64,000 bases of DNA from Epichloe hybrida (GCA_019022495.1 JAFEKR010000007.1:1488001-1552000); one strand, 5' to 3'. Counted from the stretch's first letter, positions 12,634 to 25,599 are shown. Program-made: numbers and translations. The notes: generated by a model from the sequence alone, not told the origin.

Positions 12634-15066
12634 TCAGTTGACGGCCATCTGCAGGTGCCGAGCCTTCCACTGCTCATCATGGTGGATAGGCTTCTTGTCC
12701 ACCGACTCGGATAGTCTCACAGGGAGGCGACGATTATGGATGGGAGCGGCAGCGGCACTTCTACGGCCAGGCTTGGACCCGGCAATGCCACCTGCGGCAC
12801 ACTTGGCTCCGTTAAAGGCCGAGTTGGCGGCCGCCTTCCACACCTCCGTCACATCAGAGATCATGGGAGCAGTCCAGTACAGCCGGCAGTCGGCGGCCTC
12901 ATAGACAAACTGCGCAGGGACCCCATCGTTGACGTTGTCTCGGAGAATTAAGTCACGGACGTTGACGACCGAAGCAACAGATCGCTCCATGGGCAAAGTG
13001 GTGTATCGTGCGAACTCGGCCTTGATCTTGGTGTCGTTGGTCCATGTGCCCACGTCGCGGTGGTACATGTACACGTCTCGGAAGCCCCAAACTTGAGCGC
13101 CCTTGACACCCCCAACAGCCTGAATGGGGCCCTTCTTGGGACGGCCGCCCATGGACACTGACTTGACGCCACCCAAGAGACGAAGGAACTCTGATGTCAT
13201 GGCGCACGTGGATGAGCAGGCGCCATCAAGCAGCATGATGATATCCTCGGGCTTGAAGCACTGGTCGAGGTTGGTGCGAGGGCCATATCCGGAAATATGG
13301 ATGCCAATACCAAAAGTCTTGTTGATGGTCGTCAGGGGGTCGCTGACATTCCATCGCATCAAAGCCGTGTATTCGGTGTTCTTGTAAACGCGGGGAGCGA
13401 ACTTGTCCGCAAACGTGGCGAAGTTCTCGTCGGTGAGATTCAGGTCATAGCGGTAATTCCCCACGGACATATATGCCTGAAGCAGATCATGATCCGTCTC
13501 GGTGGCCGGATTGACATTCTTGACAGCATCAGAGACGACGCGTGCCAGACTGGCAAAGCTCTTGCTCTGCTTCCAGCGGGAGTTTCCGTCCTGCACGGTC
13601 TTGGGGAACAGTTGCCGGAAGAAGTCGTAGCCAAGCAAGATGTAGCCGCCGGGGTTGTTCTGGAAGTCGATGACGAGCTTCTTCTTGCCGGCAGCACTGG
13701 CCTCGCGCAAAAAGTCGCTGGTCACGGCCTGAAACTCGGCAAAGCTTTTGGGAGCGAATGACGTTAGTGCAATGACAGCGACATGATTGAGACCTTCGCC
13801 GCTCAGATAGTAGCCAGTGATGGTACCGTCCTGGGTGGCAATGACAGGCTTGGGATAGCCGATGAGAGATGAGTTGGCAGCAGCGGGATTGGGGACGGCG
13901 GCGGTAGTGGCGTTCATAGGTACCGGCGAGCAGAACTTCTTGTACATGGTAGGTCCATCTACAACATCGGTCATATTGCCCACCACCTCGGCCAAGTTCT
14001 CAAGTTCCACAGTGGTGCCATTGGCAAAGGTCAGGGAGGTGGTCGGGCCATGGTAGAACACAGAACTTCGGCCTCCAGCAACAAAGTTCCCCCGCTCATT
14101 GTTGGCAGCAGTTGACTTGGACCAGAACATGCTGTTGTAAGAGGCATCCGCATCCTGAAGAAAACTGGCAGAGTTGGCGATACCCTCGACATACTTGGCA
14201 GCGTCGATACCGTTGATCCTGGTGATGGCCTGCGCGGTCTTGGGGTTGGCAACAACATGCTCTGTTTCACCATCCCGTGATTAGCATCTCTGTGTGTCTG
14301 GTGAGGTGAGGTGCATGATGCCAAGAATCTTTTGTCTTTGGGCAAAAACGAACTCACCTTGCAGCTTGATGACTGGCAAAGATGTACCGTCCTCACTGAT
14401 GGAAACGATGGGCAACGGCTGACGCGTCCAGCTGAAGGCTCTGGACAGCAAGTCGAGATACACGACAAAGTGACCGTCGTGGGCAGGCGCCCAAACCTCC
14501 TTGTACAAGTCGGTCTGGAAGTCGTACTCGCCCGCGTATTTGCCAGACTGCAGATTTGACTTGACCTTGGCGAGGTTGCCGAAGATGTCGAATCCGGGAT
14601 AAAAGTAGTCCTTGGGAGGATCCTTCTTGTATGCGGCATCACTCTGCCACTCGAGATATGGCTCAATGGCATCGATCAACTGGATTGCCTCGTCTCTGCC
14701 GAGGGGAACGGTTTTGAGACACTCGTGCGCAAGAGCGGCAGCCACAGTGGGGTGGCCTGTTGCATGGCGAGGACCATGAACGAAATTAGCCAACTTTGTT
14801 ACAAGATTAGAGCGAGCGAAAACAATCGAGTACAGCTCACTCTCACCTGTCGTCGTCTTCTTCTTCTTCTGCTCCGCCCATGACGCGCTGATCCGGGCAC
14901 ATGGGTGAGCAGTGGCACTCCCCGGACGTCGGGGTGTTCGGGTTGCCGGCAGGCAATTGTCTGCATCGCAGCTGCCGAGGGCGTCGGGGACGTCGGGGGC
15001 GGCAGAGGCTGTCTCGGCAGCGCAGGCGAGCAAAGCCGCCATGGCGACGATGGTGTTGGTCCTCAT
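12634..15066 (-). CDS. Secreted S41-family peptidase (CPAF-like)
   Basis: Three exons, 15066-14847, 14756-14358 and 14261-12634, encode 748 residues. The start at 15066 begins a signal peptide (about residues 1-22: M-R-T-N-T-I-V-A-M-A-A-L-L-A-C-A). The N-terminal region holds paired cysteines. Then comes the conserved domain with D-P-P-K-D-Y-F-Y-P, A-P-A-H-D-G-H-F and V-S-I-S-E-D-G. The tail-specific-protease core shows I-D-F-Q-N-N-P-G-G-Y, followed by the probable nucleophile region L-D-G-A-C-S-S-T-C-A. Fungal members are extracellular serine peptidases of unknown substrate. The first intron (14757-14846) is 90 nt and has no in-frame stop, so its retention would only add 30 residues. Relatives lack that insert, so I treat it as an intron. 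The second is GTGAGT...CAG. Many N-x-S/T sites fit secretion. Confidence 0.9.
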
Positions 15067-17999
15067 CTTGAGGTGGAGATTGTTGATTGTCTCTGGCCCA
15101 TAACCCATCAAGATCAAGGCCGAAGAGGGGGATGGGAGGACAACGGCTTCCGTACTTATGGAAATCGTCATCCAAGCTCATTCATCTCCTTGGGGTCGCC
15201 GGCCCGGCAAGGCCTCGCACCCGGCCAACTAGAATTTCCCCAAAGGAGTTCTTCCATTCGTTCACGATGTCCAGGGGGTCCAGGGTCCAGGGGGTCCAGG
15301 GGGCAGCGCGAGATGATGTCTGTGACCTCTTTTTAGGCCGCTCCAGGGGAATCTGGTGCATGTCCTCCATGCGCCAGAGCCTCTGTACATACGTAGGTTT
15401 GTAAAATAAATTCAGGGGGTGCATTGCAGGCTGAAGTGCGCAGTCTCTGGCCTTATCCATGTCATGTATCAAGTACCGAGGTCCAGAATCAATTCTTCCG
15501 CTTGTCCATGTTTTCGTTGAAAATCGTGTCTTGGTGTCACAGTCACTGGCGAGCTGGGGCAGCTGTCAACGTCTGGTGTGCCACGATGGGAGGCGAGTGC
15601 CAGCTGTCACCCCATCTTGCACCTGTTTGACCTGGTAAATCATTTCGTCTCTCCAAATACGGGATGCAACGAGAATAGCTTCGAGGGATTCGTTGGGGGT
15701 TCTTTTTTTCTTGCTGCCTGCCAGTTCAGTTTGCGATGACCTCTTCAAGCATACTTTGTCATGTCAAACACCCACACACCGGCTAATCTCAGAGCAGCGC
15801 TCCTACTCAGACCTACGTGATACGGAGTACCGTGGAGCCATGACCAGATTCTGCGACAAGTCGTGCGATAATCCTGACATTCAGCTCTCAATGGACGACA
15901 AAACCGCCGCTCAGGCTCCCATTCCGTAAAAGAAGCCTTAACCGTTGTCGAGAATATCCGATGTCATCTGCATGTCCTTCCCGTCACCCGCAGGAAACAA
16001 CACCCAGTAACTCTACTTGGAGGGTTATACAACAGTTATTTGCTTCCAACTGAACAATACATGACAAGATCAGCCGCATTCCAGCACTGTGGCGGGCTGG
16101 CCTTCTCGTTCTGGACTCGGACGACAGCACAATGCCCTAAGAATCTCAGTGACACTGAAAAAGAACCCCAGATGGCAGAGTATGCACCCTATGCAACGAG
16201 GTGTATTTTGCGCGCATTTTCCTTCATGCTGCCAGTATTAAAACATGGCCTTTTCATCAGCTTACAGCCGCGTGGCGCTGGAGAGTCTTTCATTGAGTAT
16301 GCGCAGTGAGTGGTCCGACGTGCGAAGGAATCATTTTGAAGTCGTTTAAAAGAAAAGAAATAAATAAATAAAAAGGGTTAGGCAGCTAACACGCCCTGCT
16401 CTAAGACAGGGCAGAAGTCATATCCAGCTCTCACGCCAGCGAGGCATGTCTTTCTTGTTCACGGAGTGAATACACACGGCAATTTTTCACTTGATCGATC
16501 CTTGGTCTGTCATCGATGCAAGGTGGTTCTTCACCCACATAAGCCAGGTTCTGCATCAAACATTCCACCTGGGTATGTCCTATATCGAGGTACGGGATGC
16601 CCAGCGAGAACACAAGAATCCCGGTTCATGAAGGAGTTGTGCGTCTGTCTTTGCCTGCTTTACTGCGAAGCCTCCGTTCGAAACTTTGGCCTTTAGATTG
16701 TTGACCCTAATTTGACCCAAAGGATTTGGGTCGTTCAACCGACCAAGTCGTGGCGGACATTGGCTGATGCGTACACGTCCGCAAGTCACTGTCAACGAAC
16801 ACGGACCCAAGCCCATCAGCCACGACATCATGTTGGGCCATCACGTCCTTCTAATACATCACAGATCAAACGTAGGCTCGCGGGACGGTCCCCAAGTGCA
16901 CATTTTAGATCACCGGGGGACGCTGAGATGTACATAGGCCAAGTTTGTCATATGTAAATCTGACCAAAAATTAGCCCTCAACACCCTCCAGAGCTTGTCA
17001 TTTATAGGGCGCCGTCACATACAGTCTCGCCAATACCATGACACTAGGATCATCCCGGTCTGCTTCTTAATGATTTGCTCCAATCACGATAGAATGCTGA
17101 CCCACGCGCATGATAGACGAGTGCCGGCGACTCCAAAAGCGACAGCTCTAAAAAATTGCCGCATGTACGGAGTAGATGAAGTCTTTGAGCACGGAGATGA
17201 CAGCGCGAACTTCAAAGTCCATGGCGGCAAGTTACGTGCGTGCGCCATGACGCGAACGGATTTCAGTCAAGATGGAATTTGTCCCGCGGCACCGCAACGA
17301 ATTCTTGAGGTTGCATTTTATGACGTTGAAGGGAGTAGACAGTAGACTGGTTTTGAAAATCGCCAGTCTACCTTCAAGACGACCAGTGTCATGTCATTCA
17401 AGGTCAATAGCCGCGAGGCAGAGATGGCGACGCTGGGAGGCGAGTTGTGGCCACGGACGGCGTCTCGGAGTATCACCTCGGAAGACATGTAGTTCATCTC
17501 ATGTCTTGATGGGGAATCCCTCGGGATGAACAAGGATCGAGCTCGGACGACGGAGAACGTCGGCGTCGCACCAATCGCTTTGTTTGGAACTTTCATTTGG
17601 CCGAGGCATCATCGTACTCTCAGCAGCGAGTAAATCATCAAAATGGGAAGTGAGCCGAGACTCGAACGATGGGAGGCCCAAACAGGTTAGTTCAGCGACC
17701 CTTGAATGCTACGCCATCATTTGCGCCGCGATGCCGACGTGTCTTGACATAATTTTGTAGACGTTTTGTCCGCTATAAATACCAAACCCCGGCAGCCCGC
17801 TTGACGCATGTCACCCGACGGTATCATGAGGAACGGTTGATATCACATACAGCTACCGAACTATTTCTCATCGTCTTCCTCTCAATGCAATTTACCGACC
17901 GGCGCATTTTCTGACACCCACAGCGGCTGCTTTTCTCACCAATTCTTACGTACGCCAACAGACAGAAACTTGCTCCATCCTTCATCCGTCCTCGTCACC
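15067..17999. other. Long intergenic region between divergent S41 peptidase and Zn2Cys6 genes
   Basis: 2.9 kb with only short frames and no recognisable protein family. It includes a G-rich tandem repeat at 15269-15302 and two copies of the recurrent TACGGAGTA motif (15821-15829 and 17166-17174). The last 100 bases before 18000 are C/T-rich, consistent with the promoter and leader of the transcription factor gene. Confidence 0.5.
15269..15302. repeat. G-rich tandem repeat (ccagggggt units)
   Basis: About four imperfect copies of an 8 to 9-base unit, ccaggg(gg)t, in the upstream region of the S41 peptidase gene. Length differences between units point to slippage. Confidence 0.75.
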
Positions 18000-20218
18000 A
18001 TGTCACCAAGCGGCGTCTCTTCGAAGCAGGGATCGACGAAGCCGGCCAAGCGGGGATCTGCCTGCCATTCCTGCGTGGAAGCCAGGTCGAAATGCACGCA
18101 ATCATACAGTGTTATTGAAGAACAAGGGCGGAAATGCGCAAGGTTCGTTCATTCTTCCTCCAGTCGGTCTTCTGAATTCTCCAGCACTGTATATTTTAGG
18201 AAGATGCAGAACTCTGCAGCACGCGAAAGGAAAGGAAGGCTAAGATAAATTTAATCGCCAGATGTGAAAGACTACGCCTGACGTGCCAGCCAGCCGGTCG
18301 ACGACCGCGAAGAAGACGCCATGATACCATGTGAGCGACGAATACCTCGCACAGAACCGCTGCCAGAAGCGGTGGTGGAGATAGTTAACTGACCATCTTT
18401 TGCACGCACACAGGCGCAATGTTCAGAGCAAAGTCGACGAACTAGTCGAGCGTCTGACGGCCTCTAGGGAACTACCTGCGACGAACAGTTCCGCCGAAAC
18501 CACGATTCCCCGACTACACCAACAAGATGAAGACCAAATGAAGACTTATACGAGCGCCAGCACCGACTCGAATCCTCCCAGTCCCCCATCTCCAACAGTT
18601 TCCAACGCGCATAACCGCGCGAAGTTGTCAGATTGTGCCTGCCAGCCCAGCAGAAGCGTCCCATCGCCACCACAGTCCGACGAAACGCTCCTCGCCATTT
18701 TCCGAAACGAGCTCCAGCCCGTGTATCCGTTCGTCGTCATCGGTCCCCACGAGACGGCAGCCCACTTGAACGTTTCGAAACCATTCCTAATGGCAGCGGT
18801 CCGAATAGCATCCTCGCTCCGGAACCTACAGTACATGAGAGCACAAATGGCCTCCTTGATGGGACAACTCATCAAAACTCTGCTCCCCCAGTCCGTGAAG
18901 TCAATCGACGTCCTGCAGGGAATCCTCATCATGGCAGGCTGGCACCACCACCACCAGCACCGCCACCACTGCACGATGCACTCACGGCTCAGCGATCTCA
19001 TTGCCGTGGCAGAGAATCTCATCAGCGAAATCGGATCAAGCAGTCCCCCCCCCAGCGTACCTGATCGAGCCTGGGAACAGAAGCGTGCCGCAATGGGAGT
19101 TTGGCTATTATCATCCGTGTAAGACAATATGTTGCCGCCCAGTCAGCTTGACCCCTCTCTGCATCCTCGCCGTTACTAATCTCTGTGTTGAAAACATAGC
19201 ATGTCCACCATCCATCACAACTCGCCGCCCATGACGTTCACGCCGCACATGGAGCAATGGCTAGAGGGGCTACGCATCGCCGGAGACGCACCAACAGACA
19301 GGACACTTGTTTTTCTCGTCAAGATTCAACGCTTGACAGGAAGAATTTGCGCCTTTAATCCCGCAAACCACTGGCTCGAGGACCCTACAGAACTGCAAGA
19401 ACTGCAATCCGAGCTCGACGGCATTCAGAATGAGCTACCCGATGACATGAAGTCAGATTGTACGTACCCACAAGCCTGATACCAACTTGCCCCCCCGCCC
19501 CTCTCTCTCTTCCTCTCAAAGCACTCGTCTCATCTTCACCAACGCAGGCATCATCCAGACATACCTCACAACAGCCCGGCTGCACCTATACCAGCCCCCT
19601 ATCCTCAACGCCAGGCTCGCCGCGTCCCTATCCCAAGCCATATCGTGCTACTCCGTGCAGGGCCTCCTCGCCCTCAACAAGCTCGATGCCTCGCGCGATG
19701 CCCTCGAGGCGTGGCTCAAAACATGGTTCACCATTCCGATAGAGAGCCTAGATCGCCAGAATTGCCTCTTGGCCGCGCATTTCGCCCAGGCGCTCACCAT
19801 GATTTGTAGATGGGCAGGACTGACATCCTCAATGGGCATCGAGCACTGCATCGCGCCCCTGCTGTACAACAATGCCATTGATGAGGACGACCTGCCGCGG
19901 GACATGGAGGCACGGCAATATAGCCCGCTCTACGGAGCGGATAGAACAGCACAGGATCACGGCGGTGCCGCCGACAGACCGACATTTGGCCTCAGCGTTC
20001 CGAGCATACTATCTGCATTGTGCAACCAGTTCGAGCGAGCCAGTCGGATGCATCGATTTGTCAGCTCTGGGAGTAGGGACCACGACATCTGGGGGCTTGC
20101 CATCGCCAAGGTCCGCACTGCGCGTTTGAAGCTCCAGCAGCGAGAGGATGATCTGCGACAGCACAGGCAGCTGCTCACAGGGAGAGAAGCTGTCGAACCA
20201 CGGCTCCGGCTACGTTGA
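18000..20218 (+). CDS. Zn2Cys6 transcription factor
   Basis: Five exons, 18000-18142, 18262-18330, 18414-19118, 19200-19459 and 19548-20218, encode 615 residues. The zinc cluster is complete only after splicing: C22-x2-C25-x6-C32-x13-C46-x2-C49-x6-C56, with the last two cysteines supplied by the 69-base second exon. A basic linker (R-R-P-R-R-R-R) and a short heptad-like segment (V-D-E-L-V-E-R-L) follow, as expected for a dimerising DNA-binding regulator. The middle is Ser/Pro-rich. The C-terminal half carries the fungal-specific regulatory fold, including I-I-Q-T-Y-L-T-T-A-R-L-H-L-Y. A histidine-rich stretch (W-H-H-H-H-Q-H-R-H-H) sits near residue 255. The target genes are unknown. It has no cluster partners nearby; its closest neighbours are a secreted peptidase and a permease. 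The acceptor at 19547 was chosen because it restores the conserved helix. Confidence 0.87.
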
Positions 20219-22676
20219 GCAGGACGAGCCCCCTTCCACCAAACTACCAGCCTGCCAGTCTGCGCCGAACATGGACCCCGTCTCCAGATGTGCATACATT
20301 TGTGCATGAGGATACTGTACTTCCAGACCACTTGGACGGATTCTACACGGATGCATTCGAGTCGTGCTAGTTGGCTCGGGCCGTTCTTGGGATCACTAAT
20401 CCTGTTCCTCTTGTGTCTCTGCCAGGAGATTCGATTCTCCATGAAACAGAAACAGCGCCAGCAGGCCAATCTAGTTTCGTCATTCCTTCTGCAAGCCGGT
20501 AATGATAGTGCTGATGAGGGGCAATAGGAGCAAGCCAAGGTGCTGCTGCCAAGTTGGAACCGTGACGCCGAGGACCGATAACAGCCGCCGGTGACGGCCC
20601 CTCGCTTCCGCTACGCGGCGGAGGGCGGTGTGGGACATCAGAACGACAATCCGATCCTTGCGGTCCATGCGAGTCACGAAGTTGCGCACGTTCGTACGGG
20701 ACAAGTTTTCCATCATATCATCCTTTTGCTATGCCGCTGCTCAGCGGCTGAGGCCTGCATAATTCAGCCAACACTCCGTAGAGGATGTGGGCAAGGAGTC
20801 TTGTTTGATGATGTCTTGTTGGTCATTAAATTGGCTGCCTGGAGCGGTGGTCGCACTTGCCCGAAAAAAAAAAAAATTTTTAGTCAATGCGACGCACGCG
20901 AGAAATTTTCACACACTGCAGACAGACTGAAAGAGTCAGCGGACTGGGCTTATCGCACAGTGTCGCACTATATGGGTCTTTCCTTCGCAAGCTGTTAGCA
21001 GTGACGTCATGGTGCCCGCGATGATGGATCAAAGGGTCGAGGTACCCGCTAGCTAGGCAGCGGCGCTTTTTTGGCCATCACCCACGTTTGTTCACTCCGT
21101 TTTGGGGCGCTTTTTTCATCTACGGATTAAATTTAAGTCGTTGAATCGTATCAATGCAGACATAGACGCTCATATGGCCACTAGTCGGACAATCCGCGCA
21201 ACAATCAAGAACTGTGAGCACTTTGGTCGAGAAAAATCAATTCGATCAAGACCCCTGTCAGTCCGCTGTGAGAGAAGAGCCGGTGTTTCATTTTTTTTGG
21301 GCCACGGCGACAAGTTTTTGACTTTTGAAGGCTCTCAGGTTTCAAGGTCGCGCTCACGGAAAAACTTTGTGCGCAAGGTGGATCACGCCTGCCAATGAGG
21401 CGCCCAGATGATGATGTACATGTACTTTCTACATGCTCGAGTATTTGCCGAATACCCGCCGCGTTATGTACGGAGCGGAGTGGTGGATTGTAGTCCGTAC
21501 ATGCTTCGCTCAACTCATCAACGAGCGAGTCCCTCTGTTTTGAAATTATGTATTGCGCCGACTTGTGTGGTGCCACCGTCTCGTCATTTTTCACTAGTCA
21601 GTCAGCGCACATCGCTGGGTATTGCTCTGTACTCTGTATCTCCATTATTATGATAAACTGTATTAGTGTCATTTGGTTCCTCAGCCTCTGCGAGTCCGTC
21701 GTGGTGGATCGATCCCCTCGAAAGAGCCTCACTGTTCGGAGGTGTCAGATGCACCACCGAGATTTGATGCGGTGGTGACGTTTTTGTGCCAGGTAGCAGG
21801 TCGCCGCCAGGTGTGGTTTGTTTGCTGGCAGCTGAGCGCGATTTTCTGTCAGTCCAACATCCACTATTTTTTTCCACGCTAGAACAAGAGAAGGATCGAC
21901 CATGGAGGAGGGGTCATTGAGCGGTGTTGGGACTTGTTCAAATTCATTCATCGTACGGAGTACGGAGTACTTGTACAAGAAATGGGTAAAATTCTTCGTG
22001 TGGAGTCAGTCCTACATATTTATAAAGGACCCGACATTCTGCTCAATGATGACGATGCCAATGTGGCAGACCCTGGTTCAGGCCCTGGTTCAGGGACCTT
22101 GCTCGTGGGGAAGGAACTGGCAATCTCTCAATCACCGGTGGGTGTGGCCTTCCTCGCCATGCTCAATGTGTGCCATTGCACGAACTCCCCAGTCCAGTCT
22201 CGTGCCATGAATACACATACATATGTAGTTACTAGTCAGCCACTGGGCTGGAATAATTGCACTGAAAGTCACCTGGAATTCTAACAACAATGTCTTGTGA
22301 TCAACGACGACGCCTTCCGTACAAAACGGAGGCGTTGCCAACGGGTGTGCCGACGGCGAACTGTCCCTGATAAGGCAAGCCCGAGAGCAAAACGCAGGCG
22401 GGTGGCGGCCGCTGAATCTCACTGTACCCGTTGAAAGCCTCGGTGTTGGCCTCCGCTCCATAATACAGTCTGTCAAACTTTGCCACAAAATTCTGTCACG
22501 TGCGGATAAAGGTGGCGGCGCTGACTGCACGCTCCCTTTGTATCCACGTTCATTATTGGGGTTCATTTGTTGTTGGCAGAGACTACTTTTAGTGACCGCG
22601 GATGCGATTCAAACCTGCCGCGCGCGTGGTGGCTCAGTCTGGTCAACCAACAAGCCGTCTGTCGGTCTATGTAGTG

Positions 22677-22727
22677 AGTTGGCGTGGTGCGTGGTGGTGC
22701 GTGGTGGTGCGCGGCGGTGCGAGGTGC
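22677..22727. repeat. 10-bp GT-rich tandem repeat
   Basis: About four to five imperfect copies of ggtgcgtggt, with single-base changes in the last two units. It is intergenic. Confidence 0.75.
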
Positions 22728-22741
22728 AGCAGCCGCACGAG

Positions 22742-22771
22742 GGGCACAGTGAACACAGTGGGCACAGTGCC
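22742..22771. repeat. 9-bp tandem repeat (gcacagtgg)
   Basis: Three copies of a 9-base unit (g/a)(g/a)cacagtg follow the GT-rich array by about 15 bases. Confidence 0.7.
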
Positions 22772-23054
22772 ACTGTCGTACCTAGAAGCAAGCGATCCCA
22801 CAATAGAGCTTGTCGTGGACGGGACGATAAGCGGCCGCAGGGACTGATCCAGGTGCTCGCTCGCAGCGGCAGGGGAACCTTGTTGGAGGTGAGGACATTA
22901 TCATTATCAGTCGTCAGGCGAGACGGCAGATGTGCATATGTATCAGCCTGATTATGGTCAAATTTAGCAAAGCCAGCAGATTATCGATTTTTACCAGAAC
23001 AGAACTGTTCGTTCGTGCAGGGCCAGACCAACCGTGCATTATGTACATATGTCT

Positions 23055-23103
23055 GCGCCCCCAAGCCCCAAGCCCCGAGCCCCAGCCCCAAGCCCACCCG
23101 CCC
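23055..23103. repeat. C-rich repeat (ccccaag units)
   Basis: Six to seven imperfect copies of a 7-base unit, ccccaag or ccccgag, in the distal promoter of the permease gene. Confidence 0.7.
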
Positions 23104-23732
23104 ACTCACTCTATGGCTTTACTGCTGGGCACCCCCCCGGGCCCAACAAATGAGAAGACAGTGCGGCAACCACAAACCAAAAACGCCAAGCTCAGCCCAG
23201 CCAGCCCTGGTTCCGCTCCGAATTATGCGCGGGCAAATCAAGACATGCGACTTGCTCCAGCTCCACATTGCCGTCCACCTGCTCACATCTTACACCGATT
23301 GACAATTGCGTTTCTGTTTTCCCTAATCCCTACTAAACCTCTGGTCTCTGGTATCTGGTCTGGATTCTGGATTCTGGATTCTCCTCGCTTCCTTGCGTTG
23401 TTCGTTGGCCGAGTATATACATCCTGACCTGCCCCGTCCCCTGCTCGCCCGTCCGCTTTCCCCCCCCCTCTCTCACCTATCTTCTGATCCTTCGCTTCCT
23501 TTTATCCCGATTCATCACGCTTACGTCTTCATTGAGTGAACGTGCTCTGAGTCTGAGATAATTGACCCTCGACTTACTCTCGAGAACCGACCCCCACTAC
23601 TGGGCTCGTTGCTCCATCATCCGCCGGCCTCGTTGCGCTCAATTGCGCGTATGCGACTCTTGTCCAGAAGCGAATTTTTATAGCCACAAGACGAAAAACT
23701 CGCGACCATCGCCATCATTTTGACTGCTCACC

Positions 23733-25599
23733 ATGGCGACCAGCGATGAGGAAAAGGGCTCCAAGCTCGAGGTTCCTGGATCCCCAGAAGTCGGCGAGCT
23801 CGCCGTCGGCGGCAATTCCGATGGCCTGCATCGCAAACTGAACAACCGTCAAATTCAGCTTGTGGCCATTGGTGGCTCTATCGGCACCGCGCTTTTCGTC
23901 AGCATTGGTACTGGCCTGGCAAAGGGTGGCCCGGGCAGTTTGCTCCTCGCCTTTACCTTGTACTCGCTGGTTCTCGCATGTGTCAACAACTCCGTCGCCG
24001 AAATGACTGTCCTGATGCCCGTGTCTGGTGGTTTCATCCGTCTAGCTGGTCACTGGGTTGACGACGCTCTTGGCTTCATGACAGGCTGGAATTTCTTCCT
24101 CTACGAAGCTCTTCTCATTCCTTTTGAGATCACTGCCATTAACCTCGTGCTTTCCTTTTGGAACGAGAGCATCACAAAGCCTGGTCCCACAGCTGCCATT
24201 TGTGCTGGTGTCATCATATTATACGCGTAAGAATTGCACTCTTCTCTTCATATTGGGTATGAAGACGGGAAAGCCGTGTAAGCCGGGCATCGCCTATGGT
24301 GGGTGGCTTTGTCCGGTCCGCGGTGACTTCCCACACCCAGTCCTGCCTTCCCCCCCCCCTTTCTTCTTGATATGAATGTTCGTATGCTAAAGTGTGCTCT
24401 TCGCGACCTGTAGTATGATTAATGTTCTCGCCGTTCGCGCCTACGGTGAAGCTGAATTCTGGCTCTCGGGGGGCAAGGTCATTCTCCTCTTCATGCTCTT
24501 CTTCTACACCTTCGTGACCATGCTCGGGGGCAACCCCAAGAAAGATGTGTACGGCTTCCGATACTGGAAGGAGCCCGGTGCCTTCGCCGTGTTCAACGGC
24601 GCCACGGGTGATCTAGGTCGTTTTCAAGGCTTCCTCGGCGCTCTCTGGACTGCCGCCTTCGCCGTCGTCGGTCCCGAGTACGTGTCCATGGTTGCGGCAG
24701 AAGCCAAGCGTCCCCGAATTTACATCAAGACGGCATTCAAGACTATCTACTGGCGGTTTGGTCTCTTCTTCTTCGGAAGTGCCCTGTGCGTCGGCATTGT
24801 CATTCCCTACAACTTCCCAGACCTGGTATCCATCCTTACCGGTGAATCGGGAACTACCTCGACCGCTGCTGCATCGCCGTATGTCATGTCCATGAAGATG
24901 CTGGGAGTTGACGTTCTCCCTCACGTTGTCAACGCGCTCATGTTGACATCGATCTTCTCGGCCGGAAACACTTACACCTACTGTGCAACCCGCTCCCTGT
25001 ACGGTCTTGCCCTCGAGGGCCGTGCTCCTAGCTTCCTGCGCAAGACATGGAGTAACGGTGTACCCATCTATTGCTTCTTGGTGGTCATGTGTTTTCCCTT
25101 CCTGTCCTTCCTTCAAGTCGGAAACGGCTCCAAGAAGGTTGTCGGATGGCTTGTTGATCTCATCACCGCTGGCGGCATCATTGACTACCTGGTCATGAAT
25201 GTGACTTTCCTCTACTACTACCGCGCATGCAAGGTCCAAGGCGTTGACCGCAAAACCCTCCCATACTACGGACGATTCCAACCCTACGGCACATATATTG
25301 CCATCTTTGTGCAAAGTCTGGTGGTTATCTTCTACGGATACACAGCCTTCACCCCCTGGAACGTGGAAACCTTCTTCAGAAATTACAGCATGCAGCTTTT
25401 GGCCCCGGTCTTGTTCTTCGGCTGGAAGTTGGTGCATCGCACTCGTGCCGTCAAGCCTCAAGAGACTGATCTGGTCTGGGATCGGCCCATCATTGACCGG
25501 TATGAGGCCAGCTTTACTCATCCACCCGTCGGTTTCTGGACCGAGGTCGGACGCCTGGTAGGCATCAACAGGAAGGCTAAGAAACACCAGATGGATTGA
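23733..25599 (+). CDS. Amino-acid permease, Dip5-like (YAT family)
   Basis: Two exons, 23733-24226 and 24414-25599, encode 559 residues. The intron is GTAAGA...TGTAG with a GCTAAA-type branch site. The protein has a charged cytoplasmic N-terminus (about 30 residues), about twelve hydrophobic membrane segments and a charged C-tail. The first membrane segment carries the amino acid-polyamine-cation signature L-N-N-R-Q-I-Q-L-V-A-I-G-G-S-I-G-T-A-L-F. It continues with A-E-M-T-V-L-M-P-V-S-G-G-F-I-R, then F-A-V-V-G-P-E-Y-V-S-M-V-A-A-E-A. These match the fungal YAT family, nearest the dicarboxylic amino-acid permease Dip5. Members bring amino acids in with protons across the plasma membrane. The exact substrate cannot be read from the sequence. 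It converges with the DUF3176 gene. Confidence 0.92.

Larger units (their letters stand above)
20219..23732. other. Long intergenic region upstream of the permease gene
   Basis: 3.5 kb without a gene I can support. A minus-strand frame of about 60 codons (22301-22486) has plausible composition but no family resemblance. The region holds two tandem repeats (22677-22727 and 22742-22771), a C-rich repeat (23055-23103) and an overlapping pair of the recurrent TACGGAGTA motif (21954-21969). The 200 bases before 23733 are C/T-rich, as in a long leader. Confidence 0.45.

Noticed and set aside
22301..22486. Minus-strand frame of about 60 codons with plausible composition
   Set aside because: No start context, no splice partners and no family resemblance that I can recognise; too weak to call.
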